A DNA stretch of 64,000 nucleotides from the NCBI RefSeq assembly GCF_016920785.2, contig NW_024609839.1, forward strand, positions 26,850,749 through 26,914,748, given 5' to 3'. The notes beneath the pieces were generated by a model. That model searched no databases. It saw nothing but the letters and a program-made list of their open reading frames with translations, and was not told where the DNA came from. Positions 1 through 10,489 of the stretch are shown here, one piece after another. Made by a program: the position numbers and the translations under genes. This DNA comes from Ixodes scapularis (taxonomy: Eukaryota > Arthropoda > Arachnida > Ixodida > Ixodidae). Each line of letters begins with the position of its first letter. Position 1 is the stretch's first letter.

Positions 1-1125
1 TTCAAATACGCGGGCGGGATTGGGGTGGGCGTGTGCCAGGCGCCAGTGTCGTCTGCAGCGCACTCTTCACCACGTTTTGGTGTCTACGACATTCGATGAC
101 GTCTGCACAAATGCGGCATAAGTCTGCGCCCGTAGTGTGGACGAAACTCCGAGAGACAATAATCACAAACGGTAAGACGACGACGGTGGTTGTGACGCGG
201 AAGACGGCGGTAACGGCGGTTCCACGGCAAGCGGCCGGACGGCTCCCAAGAAGTGCGTTGAGCAGGCGTGTTACTCCAATCACGTAAACACCGTAGAGCG
301 CCGAGAGGAAACGTTGGTCCTCCCCCCCCCACCATCTTTCACAACGCTTAGAAGAAGAAGGTGACGTCACACGATACGCTTGCCCGGAGAAGTAAAAACA
401 AGAAAATGAAGGCAATGGAGATGACGTTTAGCTCAATGCTGGCTACGCCCACGCCGTAGTCTCAACTGCGCTGTTGGTTGCGCCTCAATTCGTCCACTCG
501 AGTCAGCCGATTTCGGCAACTTGGCGAGTTGCAAAGCATGCCGGACCTTATAAAAAATTTTAGACAGAACCACATCGTGATATTCGACGTGTGGTCTTTT
601 TAGATGACACTGAAGAGGACTGCATTGTTTTTTTCAAAAACAATAATGAAGCGGAGTTGCCCTACGGCAATTTTTTTTAGGTACCCCAGCTAACAATAGT
701 TTCTTCATTCTCGGCGTTTACCATTTCCGGTATGCTATTTAGTTTCAGGAAATTCATAATAGTTATTGTAAGATCGCCAAATGAAAATATCGCGAAAATC
801 AACATTCAAATATACCCGCTTTTTTTAGTGCCGTGACGTCAGTGGAAGGCAGGCTTGCCAGTCGAGCAAGCAGTCTAAAAAATGGTCAATGCCATACATG
901 TGTTCTGTGATGGTGCGCGCACTGGAGCGAGCTTCCGAGGCGTTTGTTTGACACCATGGAACTGTTTGTAATCAGCTGGGAAGAAAATCTAGTCCAAAAA
1001 TGAAAGACGTTTACAATTCTCTCTAATGCCGAATCAGAGCGCAGTTCTTGCGGAAGAGGAGGAGAGGGTGTGCCTCTCCTCCCCCTCCGCAACCCTTCCC
1101 CTTCCTCCTCTCCTGCACCCCTCCC
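1..1125. other. No gene seen; mixed-composition DNA
   Basis: The first 420 bases are GC-rich and open in three overlapping short frames on both strands. None has a recognisable family, a splice context or a codon bias that picks out one frame, so they look like chance frames. From 420 to 830 the DNA is AT-richer, with a small hairpin in the 620s (ATTGTTTTTTTCAAAAACAAT-like arms). From 1050 to 1125 it becomes a pyrimidine-rich CTCC tract. Confidence 0.6.
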
Positions 1126-1151
1126 ATTTAAGGGGAAATTTTTGCTAAATT

Positions 1152-1312
1152 TCCCGCTAAATTTAGCGGGGAAACTGAATTGGTGTTGAGGTCACCTTAC
1201 GTCAATTTCCCCAGTAAATTTAGCGGGAAAACTTAAACCGTTAAATTTAACGGGTAAATTGACGTCACGTTACCTCAACACCAATTCAGTGTCCCCGCTA
1301 AATTTAGCGGGG
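1152..1312. repeat. Foldback element with nested AAATTTAGCGGG palindromes
   Basis: The left arm (about 1152-1208) and right arm (about 1256-1312) are near-perfect reverse complements of about 55 bp, separated by about 47 bp. Both arms contain the self-complementary block CCGCTAAATTTAGCGG, and the loop holds further degenerate copies (AGTAAATTTAGCGGG, CCGTTAAATTTAACGG). The shared arm core is ACTGAATTGGTGTTGAGGT. This nested-palindrome structure is typical of foldback or MITE elements. No target duplication or transposase is visible, so the family is unassigned. Confidence 0.75.
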
Positions 1313-1403
1313 AATCTGTGGCGTCCCATAATTCAACGCGCGCGGTTACGCCGACGCCGCTCAAACCAGAAACAGGCGCCTATGAGCTGCGCTCTAAACG
1401 TGA

Positions 1404-1502
1404 ACCCATGCCTTTATTGTTGCCAACAAAGGCATGGGTGCAACAAAGGCGTGGGTTATTGGCAACAACAAAAAGTGAACCCACTTTTTTGTTGTTGCCA
1501 AT
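1404..1502. repeat. Two adjacent hairpins sharing a GTTGCCAA motif
   Basis: The first hairpin (1404-1439) has 12-bp perfect arms, ACCCATGCCTTT and AAAGGCATGGGT. The second (1458-1502) has about 20-bp arms reading ATTGGCAACAACAAAAAGTG and its complement, closed by a 4-base loop. Both carry GTTGCCAA/TTGGCAAC. They lie about 90 bp after the preceding foldback and may be part of the same element or of a second small one. Confidence 0.6.
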
Positions 1503-1761
1503 AGAGACTTTCAGTTGGAAAACCACGGTGAGGACCGACAGCCATTGCAAATTCAATAACTTCACAAAGAACAAACTGTTACCTAATATTTGGGATACTA
1601 TTTCAGCGATGTTTGTTGACGTGCTTAGCAAATTTTCAGGCAAATCGGTGACCATGAAGAAATCACCTGGGTACCCGTTCAAGCGGGTACCGGCCCTTAG
1701 TATCGTTCGAGGCTCACTCCGATGAAAAAAGGAACACGAGTTGTTAATTTTGTACACGTCA

Positions 1762-1794
1762 CCCCCCCCCCCCCCCCCAAAAAAAAAAAAAAAA
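1762..1794 (+). repeat. Poly(C)17 followed by poly(A)16
   Basis: Seventeen C residues run directly into sixteen A residues. This is the first of many long C homopolymers on the plus strand of this window. Length may be unreliable because homopolymers are prone to assembly error. Confidence 0.85.
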
Positions 1795-1799
1795 GGGCA

Positions 1800-3300
1800 G
1801 GCGGTTGAAATTAGTATTAGTATTTATTAAAAACTATAAAAGGTTACTCATGCTGTTTACTACCGGGCAGCACAAAATATGTTGATCGCCAACTGCTACC
1901 TTGAAAAGCCATACAAACGTTCACGTCAGGCGTGATCCCAGAAGGAAAAAAAGGTATTTGTCAATCCCCTGGCGAAACGTAGAAGCTGACGTGATCTCTC
2001 GCTTTAAGTTTGCCTTATCAGCATGCTGTCCGACCTGTTGTCATTTTTTTTTTTCCTTTTCGAGCGCACGAGCTCTTCAGATACCCTGAAGCTCCGGCTC
2101 TTGTTTTAGCGTGCACTACTTCCGGCTGTTGCTTAGATTGTCCTTATATTATTTCTGTCGTTCCTTCAACTTTTTTTTTTTATCTTGAACGGTTTTCTCG
2201 CATATGCACGAGATGAAAATGCATTACTGGGACCACTTTAAAATCTTCGGTCTCTCTAAAAAAATAAAAAAAATAAAAAATCCTGCTTTTTTAAACTTTA
2301 CATTTCGTTTCTTTAATTTCAGTATTTCCCTTTAAAAAAAACATACAGATAAAAGAAAGGTGGCCACTTTTGCCTTAACGCGCTCACTTCGCGCTCAGTA
2401 AAAAATGAAATGAAAACACGCATCAAGATGCCTAAAACGGATTAGGCAGGGCACGGAGAAAGCGCAAGAGAGCAATCCTTTCTCAATCCCCTCGATCTCG
2501 AGCTAATAATCGTCTCTAAATCCGAACAAAGCTAGGAGAGAAAGAAGAACGCTCTCCGAGCAAAAAACAAATATGAAACGAAACTTATTCGAGCGAGAAA
2601 AGGTCGAAAAGGAGAAACTGCACAATGCCCGTCAGGCAAAAAAAAAAAAAAACAATGCCGCACAACGCGTTTCTTAGAAACGCATCTCCGCTGTCCTCGC
2701 TTTGTAAAAAAAAAAAAATACAATTTACAAATAACGTTGAGTACGAAAAGTAAAATCGAGGTAATGCAGAAAAAGTCAAGAAGGGGAAAAAATACAAAAA
2801 CAAAAAAACAACAAGCTGCCTGAATGAGGAGTGCGCTAACGCAATATTGTCGGGGGACTTAGCCGAGAGTTGAAAAGTAACAAAAGATGACCCAAAGTCA
2901 GAAACCCTTCCTCCCGCCGAGGAAAGAAACTGGACCGGCAGATGGAATTAGCGTGGCGGGGCTGCCACGCGCGCATACGCGATCAGAAGAGACCAGAAGC
3001 CAGGTCGCCTACGCTACTTTCCTGCCGCCCAGGCAAATTAGGTTTCTTCCCGAGTTCCTTTCTTTTCCTCCCAAAGTTATAGAGCCTCTCCCGGAGCAAA
3101 ATTCTCCTCTAATACTGATCGAAAAGGCGAAGGAAAGGGTCAGCTCCTCCGCGCATGCGCCGACGGGGCTGGCAAAGCACTCACGTTATGGTCGCGGTGC
3201 TGCTACCGGTAGTATATATATATACGTTTATTTGTCGGAGTCGCTCGCATCCACTACCGCTTTTACTTGGTGTGGGATCTGACGTTCGGGATATCTTTTT
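1800..3300. other. No gene seen; poly-A/T-rich then GC-richer DNA
   Basis: From 1800 to 2880 the DNA is AT-rich with many A or T runs of 8 to 13 bases, and its short frames are built on those runs. From 2885 to 3280 it is GC-richer and contains one 131-codon open frame with no recognisable domain. A TA run at 3213-3224 could act as a TATA element, but nothing downstream supports a gene. Confidence 0.5.
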
Positions 3301-3374
3301 TTCTAATATGTAGCTCCGATTTTTTTTTTAGTAATTGTGTTTCTGAGCGCGTTTCTAGCAAAGGCTCGGACTCG

Positions 3375-3530
3375 GTGTTTTGGGCGTACGTGTGTCTGTC
3401 TGTGCGTGCATGTCTGTGTGTATGAGTGCGCGTGTCTGTGTAGATGTTGTGTGCGTGCGTGTGTACGTGTGGGGGGGAGCTTGTGCGTGCGCGGCTGCAT
3501 GCGTGTATGTATGTGTGTGTGTGCGTTTTA
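3375..3530 (+). repeat. Imperfect TG/CG-rich microsatellite
   Basis: A stretch dominated by TGTG, TGCG and TGTCTG steps with scattered interruptions. It keeps several frames open on both strands, giving Cys/Val-rich or His/Thr-rich translations. Those frames are products of the repeat and are not annotated as genes. Confidence 0.8.
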
Positions 3531-3539
3531 TTGTTTTTG

Positions 3540-4640
3540 TTCTCTGGAGATCGTCCTGTCGCGATCGTTCGCGTTTCCGCGGTCGGCGCTCGCGAGTCAC
3601 GAACTTTGAAAGAGTCGAGCGAAATTCGAACTGACGCTCGACGGTTTACCTTATTGCATTAGCCAGTTTTCTTGGTGTTCTAAGTTTTCGTTTTACTCTA
3701 AATATTGTTGCGCGCCAAAATCCAGGCTTCGAGGGCGCAGCTACAGAGGATTAAATTTATAATATTATTGCAGCCTTACGCTGTTTGATTGTAACCGAAC
3801 GGCCATCATTCTCGCTTGAACGAATGTTCTGCACACTACCCTGATCATAGGAGCACATTTGTGGGTATGTTTAGATAGTGGGAACTGCTGAAGCCTTTAA
3901 ATGCTAAAAAAATGTAAAACATTTATTTAGTTAGTTGCCAGCTAGTTGCCAGCGATCGCGTTTCTTGCTTTATGATTAGGTTTCTTCGGCGTTCTTATCG
4001 ACAATGCCGGAATCTCATTTGATGCAGATTTCTTCCATCACCAACTGCTCCTACTCCTCTCCTTCTTGCCCTTTCCACCCTTCTCCGCTCCGAGCGTTTT
4101 CTTCCACCACCCGCTTCTGCTCCTCCCATTCCTGCGTGCTGGGTCCGTGACTATAGTCGCGTGTCTGGCCGCCGCCACCGACGGCCGTCACTGTCGTCGC
4201 GCTCTCCAAATCCGTGTTTCTACAACCTACACCAGAGAGACAAAGACGCCATTTCCATATTGCGCATGAAGGGGCGCCCCTCATCCCCACCCTCCTTCAT
4301 CCCTCGACTTAAGAAAAATAAAAAATAAGAAATAAAAGAACGAGAGAGAAAAAAAAAAGGCGAGCTTGAGAAGGGGAGAGCAGAAAGCCAAAAACGCAGC
4401 AATAACAACGCACACCCACCAAAAAGACACGAGCAGTTAAAGGGATCCAGGGTAAACAAGAACCGGCGGGACGGTTTTGACGGATTGCTCGCCGGCTCCC
4501 CTTTTCGCGAAAAGCCGTGGGTTGGGAAGGGGAAGAAAGGGTGGTAGGGAAAGGATCCGCGTGGCCCGAACCCAAGAGTCCTGCTCAGTCTCGCTCCCGT
4601 CCGGGGTTCTAGCTACTCCGTTTCATCTTATGACGAGCCG
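3540..4640. other. No gene seen; low-complexity segments
   Basis: Contains a CT-rich tract (about 4030-4140) and an A-rich purine tract (about 4312-4440), with ordinary AT-rich DNA before them. No repeat family, splice-flanked frame or RNA gene was recognised. Confidence 0.5.
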
Positions 4641-4642
4641 TA

Positions 4643-4787
4643 GGGAACGCTACGAGCCATCGGAGCCAACCTAATACTGTGTGAATGTGTCACGTGACCT
4701 TGGGGAGCGGTGCAGCGACGTGGCAACCGCGAAGTCACGTGATGCGTTCCGCAGCGCTTGATTGGTTGGGATGGCTCGTAGCTTCCC
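4643..4787. repeat. Inverted repeat with GCTACGAGCCATC arms
   Basis: The left arm 4643-4671 and right arm 4764-4787 are diverged reverse complements around GCTACGAGCCATC. Two CACGTGA motifs sit between them. The right arm (TTGGTTGGGATGGCTCGTAG) resembles segments at 10455-10488 and 44642-44671, which suggests a dispersed MITE family with CCAATC-rich arms. The outer boundaries are not clear. Confidence 0.5.
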
Positions 4788-6392
4788 CTGTGCTCTATCG
4801 TAAGGTGAAAAGGAGCGTAGAAGGTGAACTTAAAGCGAGCGTTTTTTTGCCCCCCTTTTACTCCGAGAAGGGGGATTCTGTCGCGGCTTATCTTTTCAAC
4901 TCGAAAGAGAGGGTTGCTCGCTACGCGTTCGGGTGAAGAGGGAAGCCAGGCGCTCTCGGTGGCAGACTTTGTTGGGTTCGAACTCGATCAAAATGCAGCC
5001 GCCGACGGAGAAAGCGAAGAGGGCAAAGCGGCGAGACGGGGGGTTTGCACCGTGGGCGCTGGCGCATGCGGACTTTGCGGAATGATAGCTTCCTCGCTTG
5101 TTCGTTTATGGCGGTTCCTCTTTCTCGTCCTCGTTGAAACGCGAATCTCCTTTTTTTTTTTTACGCCATCTTTCCGATGGACGGCGCAAAAGCGCGAGAT
5201 GGGGAAACGTGTAGCGTAAATGTCGTGCGCTCCCCTACGCCGCGCATTTGGGTCAGAACATCGCGCCGGTATACGTTGGTGGCATTAGCAACTTGTTCCA
5301 TCGAATCGCTCTTAGGCAAGGTTTAACATTTGCGTGACTGGTGGACGTTGGGTGTTGCGTGAGAATACCTGAAGTGAGTAGACCGATTTCACCAGCCGGT
5401 GGGGACGCCACCGCTATCGCAATGCGCCGAGGGCAGTATCTATGCACGTGCCACAACCTAGCTGGAGCTCTGCGCTTGCAGAGCAATGGACGTCTCGAGA
5501 TTTTCCGCCTGCCTCCTGTGAACTAACGTTATGACCGCTTCACGCATGCGTCGACCGCTTGGTGAGATCGGTCTATCGGTCCAATTGTGAGGAAAGCAGC
5601 GCTAAACACTAATGTTTCTTCGCTTACAATACACTTGGACACTCCTTATCGTTCTTTAGTTATACAAAAATATACGTCGAGCTCGAAGCGTGTTTCTGTA
5701 ATTCAGTGTACGCTTAATGTAGAATACATGCTTGAGTTGCGCCTCCCCCCCCCCCCCTCCCCTTTTCCTTTTATTTTCCGTGAACGTGTCACAAATAAAC
5801 TAACGTTACGCTTCATGTTTGACCTTGCCCGCTATATTCAGTGTGCAAGTTTACCCAGCGTCTTCAACGTACTACGGAACTTGAGACTGCGACCTAATTA
5901 CAGTTCCTATAATTAAACAAAAATTAAAACTTGTCCGGAACCCGACTTTTTCAGGCCGAGTGGGCCTCGAAAAGTTGGGTCTCTGAGAGTCAGGGCTTGG
6001 TCAGGAGTCTTTCTTTGTGTATTGTTAGCGCAGCCAGAAAGATTTCACGTGAAGATGTATTCTGCTGCCTGCCTCATATACTGCGTTCTTGCCATGCAAG
6101 CTAAGCAATCTGAGAAACAAGCTGAGAAACCGCTAAATCAAATCGTTTAAACGTGTCACTAAAAGAAAACTCAACCCGTTTCAAAATGCAATGGGATTGA
6201 GCTAAGCTTCAAATTTATATTTTATAAGCAGTGAGCTTATAAGAGGTCTTTTATCCCCATATCAAAACCAAGAATAGCGGTCGAGACAAATATTATTTTT
6301 TAAAGTGGTATCTTTATATGGCCAACCAACTCAAGAGCCGGGTAAGCCCAAAATGTGAAGGTTGGTCATTCAGTAACCTTTAAACTATATTG
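4788..6392. other. No gene seen; weak inverted repeat inside
   Basis: GC-rich to about 5230, then AT-richer. The blocks TAGACCGATTTCACCAGC (5379-5396) and GCTTGGTGAGATCGGTCTA (5558-5575) are inverted relative to each other with a loop of about 160 bp, a possible small MITE. A C-rich run lies near 5746-5758. The open frames here have no family signature. Confidence 0.4.
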
Positions 6393-6424
6393 AAAAAAAA
6401 AAAAAGAAACCACAAAACAGCTAC

Positions 6425-6496
6425 TGGTGCCAGGGATCGAACCCCAGCCAACGGCATGGTAGCCAACTGCGCTGTTGATTGAGCTACGTTTGGAGC
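6425..6496 (-). repeat. tRNA-like SINE head
   Basis: On the minus strand the 72-base segment contains an A-box-like TAGCTCAATCAACAG (plus 6472-6486) and a perfect pol III B box GGTTCGATCCC (plus 6433-6443), and it ends GGCACCA. The spacing is tRNA-like, but no 3' acceptor strand follows the T arm to pair with GCTCCAA. A run of 13 T on the minus strand follows within 20-35 bases (plus 6393-6405) and could end pol III transcription. This fits a tRNA-derived SINE or tRNA pseudogene better than a working tRNA. Confidence 0.65.
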
Positions 6497-6499
6497 GAA

Positions 6500-7380
6500 A
6501 GCAGGTAGCGTGAGAAAGCGCACGGAGCGGAGAGGAGTGGAAAGGTCAAGAAAGAGAGGAGCAGAAACAGGTGGTGTAGAAAGAGTGTGCGGAACAAGGA
6601 GGAGTGGACGAGAGAGGAAAGCGCGCTTTACCTCTCTTTGTGACGCGGGAAATTCGGCACGGTGTTTTGTATCCGGGTGGTACTCCAGAGAAGCCGCGAA
6701 GCGTCACAAAGTGACAGTGGTGTGACGTGCTCTGTTGCCATACAAGACCCTGCCCTAAGCACAACCTGAACTAAGAGTACAACCCACCCACGGCACTGGA
6801 GGATTGATGGTCATCCTGCTCTAGGCACCACCCACCTTATAAAGCTACCTAATCTAAACGCGTTTGGCAGAATGACCAAACATGCAGCCAAGTTTTTATA
6901 CACAATATCTCAATTCTTTACGCTGCTTCACCAAATATGTTTTCGTACAGGCATACATAAAACATACATTCAATATGAACATAAAAAGTAATAACTAAAA
7001 AATAGTTGCGGACACGTTTGGGACCTCAGATGATGCCGGTACGCATGCATGCATATCTCCAACTCTCTTCCCCAAAGCGTGGAATCGACGCAGGGTCGCC
7101 GACCGAAACCACATATCCACCCAGCCATCCCCACACACGCTAGCAACTTTGGCGTGCTAGAAACACAAATAGGCACTAACATTAAAACAGGCATATACCT
7201 AGATAAACAGAAAGAAAAAAGAAGAACATATAAAGGAAGAAAGTGGCGTCCGTTGCGTTCCGGTTTCCGATCGTCGTCAGTCTCTGTCAGAAAGCCTTCT
7301 TCTGAATCCCGGGCCCGCTTCGCGAGTAAATTTCGCAGAAACTGAATATCGGCACGAGGATGAAGAAAGAAGGAAGGAGG
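6500..7380. other. No gene seen
   Basis: Purine-rich DNA (6500-6640), then AT-rich DNA. Short frames are present on both strands without recognisable domains or repeat structure. Confidence 0.5.
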
Positions 7381-7384
7381 AAGA

Positions 7385-7835
7385 AGATAGGGAAAGAGAG
7401 CAGGCACCGTTATTCCCCCATTTCTCTCCCCTGCCACCGCATAGTCCCCCTTTCCCTACTTTTCCGTACGTTTTCTACTCTCCCCGCACGCACTTGGGGA
7501 AGCGAGTCCCCAACCGTATTATCACTCGGGGTGTTTGTTTTTTTGCAGTTCATTCGTAGTCTCTTCGTGCCTACGAAAAGGGAAAGCTTCCTCCCCCAAA
7601 AAACTTCCCTACTTCCACACTCTCGTCCCATCAGCCACCCTCCATCATTCCTTTTGTTCATCCCACAGTCCATGCTTTGTTTTTTTTTTTCCTTCTTCTT
7701 ACTCTTGTTGTCATTCCTAGTGCCTTCTTTGGCTCGCTCCCCCTTTTTTTTTTTCTCCTCCAGTTTCCCTAACTCAAAATACCCTTCCGTATGCCGGCTT
7801 CCCTTTATCTTAAGACTGGGTCCGGAGGCATAAAT
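7385..7835. repeat. Pyrimidine-rich low-complexity tract
   Basis: About 450 bases dominated by C and T with runs such as CTCCCC, TTTTTTTTTT and TCTTCTT. The 157-codon plus-strand frame through it is Ser/Pro/Phe/Leu-rich simply because of this composition, so it is not treated as a gene. A polypurine-polypyrimidine tract of this length could form triplex or other non-B structure. Confidence 0.6.
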
Positions 7836-8159
7836 ATTGCATGCGTCGACGGAGTAGAGTGCTCGTGCCCTCTCTTTCCCGCTCTCGCTCTCTCTCGCTG
7901 TGCTTCGTACTCACTTCGCAACTCGGTTGGAATGTGTTTCCCGTTTGGGGAATCGATCTGCGTTCGCTGAAGTGGACAGGCACCTAAATGGCCAAGCAAG
8001 TTCACGGTTTTTCCCTACTCAGTGCGTCCTCTCCATGTTGAGAGGACGTAAATTTGTCTCGTGTTTAGTAACAAAAAATCTCGGTTTCCTGACGAGTGCT
8101 GGAAACGAACTTTGGCGACAGCCTAGGTGCTGCGCACTCCGCTGCAGAGAATTACACTG

Positions 8160-8345
8160 CACAATAACCACGACGTCATTTGGATTCGCATTGTCACGTG
8201 ACCGAAGGGTACCACGTACTGTGATATCACAAAGTGACGTCATTGTATGAATTGAAGTAAGAGTTCCACGCGACGTCACAGTGTGGGGTGACCTCGCAGT
8301 GTCACATGACATCGCGTGTCACGTGGCGCGTGAACATGACGTCGC
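8160..8345. repeat. Clustered CACGTGA and TGACGTCA motifs
   Basis: The segment has repeated GTCACGTGAC, GTGACGTCA, GATATCACAAAGTGACGT and CACATGACATC elements in both orientations at irregular spacing. Similar clusters occur near 31165-31325, 42220-42900 and 45150-45260. The motifs are those of E-box (CACGTG) and CRE (TGACGTCA) sites, but at this density they look like a degenerate short satellite. Confidence 0.6.
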
Positions 8346-8702
8346 GTAAGGTTTAGCAGAGAAATTTCTGCATTCAAATTAGCGGAAAACGGCTGCGACC
8401 TTAAGAAATGGAGGCGTTCAAACACGCGCATCCAAATTATTCAAACGCTTGCTTACATCATGCAAGGGTGCATAAGCAGGTGCGCAGGTATGCCCACACA
8501 CATATATACACAGATGCAAACATACAAACAAACAAGCAAGCACGCACGCACAGACAAAGGTGCACTCAAAAACATGTGGCGCATCAAGCTTCACGTGTGC
8601 CAGCACACCCAGCATCGCGGTCCAATTTCCATTATTACGTGACACAATTGCATCGTTCCCGCTCCTACCCGTTTCAATCTGGAAATATGTACTGTATCAA
8701 CG

Positions 8703-8792
8703 TGCTATCGTGTAATCACCCCCGAATAATGAAAGTTAAATACCCCAAGATAGCAAGCAGCGTCGTTGCACTGGCTAATTTACTCATCTATA
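8703..8792 (+). repeat. SINE body fragment
   Basis: The blocks TCGTGTAATCACC, GTTAAATACCCC and GCACTGGCTAATTTACTC align in the same order and spacing with segments at 53030-53105 and 48005-48085. Those copies belong to tick-type tRNA-derived SINEs with a GTTAAAGACCCCAGG-like module. No A or B box is preserved here, so it is a diverged or truncated copy. Confidence 0.55.
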
Positions 8793-9560
8793 ATGTGAAT
8801 TGCTGTCGTGATTCCCTGAAAGGAGACCGAGCTCTTCGCTACCCAGCCGTTTAATGGCCTCACTTTTCTTTTTTTTTTCTGAACGAATTAGTACTACTGT
8901 GACGCGTAGCTCAGATAAGCCACTTCCGTTTTTGTCATTTGGATTTTTTTTTTTACCCGTTAAGTCTACTACTGAAATAAAATATAAAAACACAGAGAGA
9001 TAACACAGGACAGCCAGGAGCGTGGTAAAATCTTCGCTGTAGTCAATAAAACGGCTCTACGCGCGTCAAACTGAAACTGAGCCTTCAAGAGGCATGTCCA
9101 AGTGAGAGCCCCTTTAGGGGCGCAAACTATAGGCGCCGATGCGCAAAGCGCAAAACAGGAAAGATGAAAGAGGGAGACAGAGAGCTAGAGAGAACACGCA
9201 AAGAATTAAAACAAATCTGAGGAACCAATGTACAAGATTTGACGAGGGCAAAACATACAAGTCTTCCACTTGTTCGCGCGTTTTTCGTTCGTTTGTTATA
9301 GTTGCGTTGAATACATCGACTTTTTTTTTCTTCCAAAGAATTCAAATTTCTCGATTTCCCCACGACTGCGCGCCGTCAGAAGGAAAACACTGTTTTCACT
9401 TTCCCGATGTTGTTTCATCCGACGAGCGCCCGCGAGCGTTTTATCATCGATGTCTGTTCTTCTGCTGCCCGCGTTTACTGTCCCAGCTACGGTTAATAAA
9501 AGGGCGGAATAATCGTAAAACTATATAGTCTCCGGTATCGGTCCAACCACCCCCTTCGAA

Positions 9561-9593
9561 CCTATAAAAATCGCGGCGGAAAACGCCGCGAAA
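9561..9593 (+). promoter_or_regulatory. TATA-like motif with a perfect GC hairpin
   Basis: TATAAAA at 9562-9568 is followed at once by TCGCGGCG GAAAA CGCCGCGA, an 8-bp perfect stem with a 5-base loop. The pairing is notable, but there is no supported transcript start or gene within several kilobases, so promoter function is only a possibility. Confidence 0.2.
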
Positions 9594-9732
9594 GTACTCC
9601 GAACGGCGAACAACTTACACAGTTTGACGAGCGAATAACAATAAAAGACAGTCGTTTTCTCCCTCCTTCCATATTCGTCCGTTCCCGCGAACATATATGT
9701 AGTACTTCGTTTGCGCCTTACGACGCACCTTC

Positions 9733-10488
9733 AGTGGACGCTACCAGTCAATCCCAGCCAATCCAGCTCAGCGGGCGTCTGTCTCGTGACTGAGTGCCCT
9801 GCGCACGTCGCGGGGCACTCAGAGCACACTCATGCGGCATACTCTCGAGACCGGTTATAACGAAGTCGGTTATAACAAAATAGCGGCTACAGCGAAGCGA
9901 TCTCCTATTTCCTTTTGCACTTCGTTATAACCGAAGTCGGTTATAACGAACAATCGGATATAGCGAAGCGATTTCCGATTCCCGTCGACTTCGTTATAAC
10001 CGATAGGGTTGGCTCCCATGTAGCGCGTGGCATCCGCTGCAGTCCATCGTAAGTATAAGTGCGTGCAGTTTTCTTTGCAAGTTTATTCTTCCGTCCTGTC
10101 CAGCCATCCTCCTCGGGGCTCGTTGTTTCGTCGAGGCATCACAGGCTGTCGAGGATAAAGTGCTAGAAATGCAAAACTTCTCGATTTGAATTTCAAGTGC
10201 AACACCACCAACGTGCATGCGCATTTTTTCGTTTTGTCCTCCTTGAGAGGGAGGTACCAACTGGGAACTAGGGATATTTATGTGACGCGTATATAGTGGG
10301 GCGAAAACAGACTATTCGTTTTCACGTTGCGATGGACCGCTCTGGGCACTACAAGCCGTCCAGTGCCAAGTCTACCCAATATCGCGCGTGGGCGTCAGGT
10401 GACCTCGGGCGCAATGAAACGTGGGGCGTGTGGTCACGTGAGGATTTTGCGACACTGGATTGGCTGGGATGAACTCGTTGCGTCCACT
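9733..10488. mobile_element. Inverted-repeat element (756 bp) with GTTATAACGAAG core
   Basis: The terminal arms 9733-9766 and 10455-10488 match as reverse complements over about 34 bp, both containing CCCAGCCAATCCAG and GTGGACGC. Inside are a hairpin (CTGAGTGCCC at 9790-9799 against GGGCACTCAG at 9813-9822) and a block at 9852-10008 of direct and inverted GTTATAACGAAG copies with AGCGAAGCGATTTCC. No coding capacity is evident, so it would be a non-autonomous DNA element. The true ends may lie outside the arms. Confidence 0.6.
9852..10008. repeat. GTTATAACGAAG / AGCGAAGCGATTTCC repeat block
   Basis: Two copies of a roughly 75-bp unit, each starting with a CGGTTATAACGAAGTCGG-type palindromic block and including TAGCGGCTACAGCGAAGCGA or a diverged form. 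A third copy of the same unit is at 45595-45672, so this is an interspersed family and not only local duplication. Confidence 0.7.
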
Positions 10489-10489
10489 G

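Noticed and set aside
3213..3224. TATA box of a gene downstream
   Set aside because: It is a simple TA repeat followed by a TG microsatellite, with no coding sequence.
6425..6496. Functional tRNA gene
   Set aside because: A and B boxes are present but no acceptor stem forms, and CCA at the 3' end is in the DNA directly after the T arm. A SINE head is more likely.
7360..7833. 157-codon Ser/Pro/Phe-rich frame that looks like a membrane protein
   Set aside because: It follows a pyrimidine-rich low-complexity tract, and hydrophobicity is a compositional effect.
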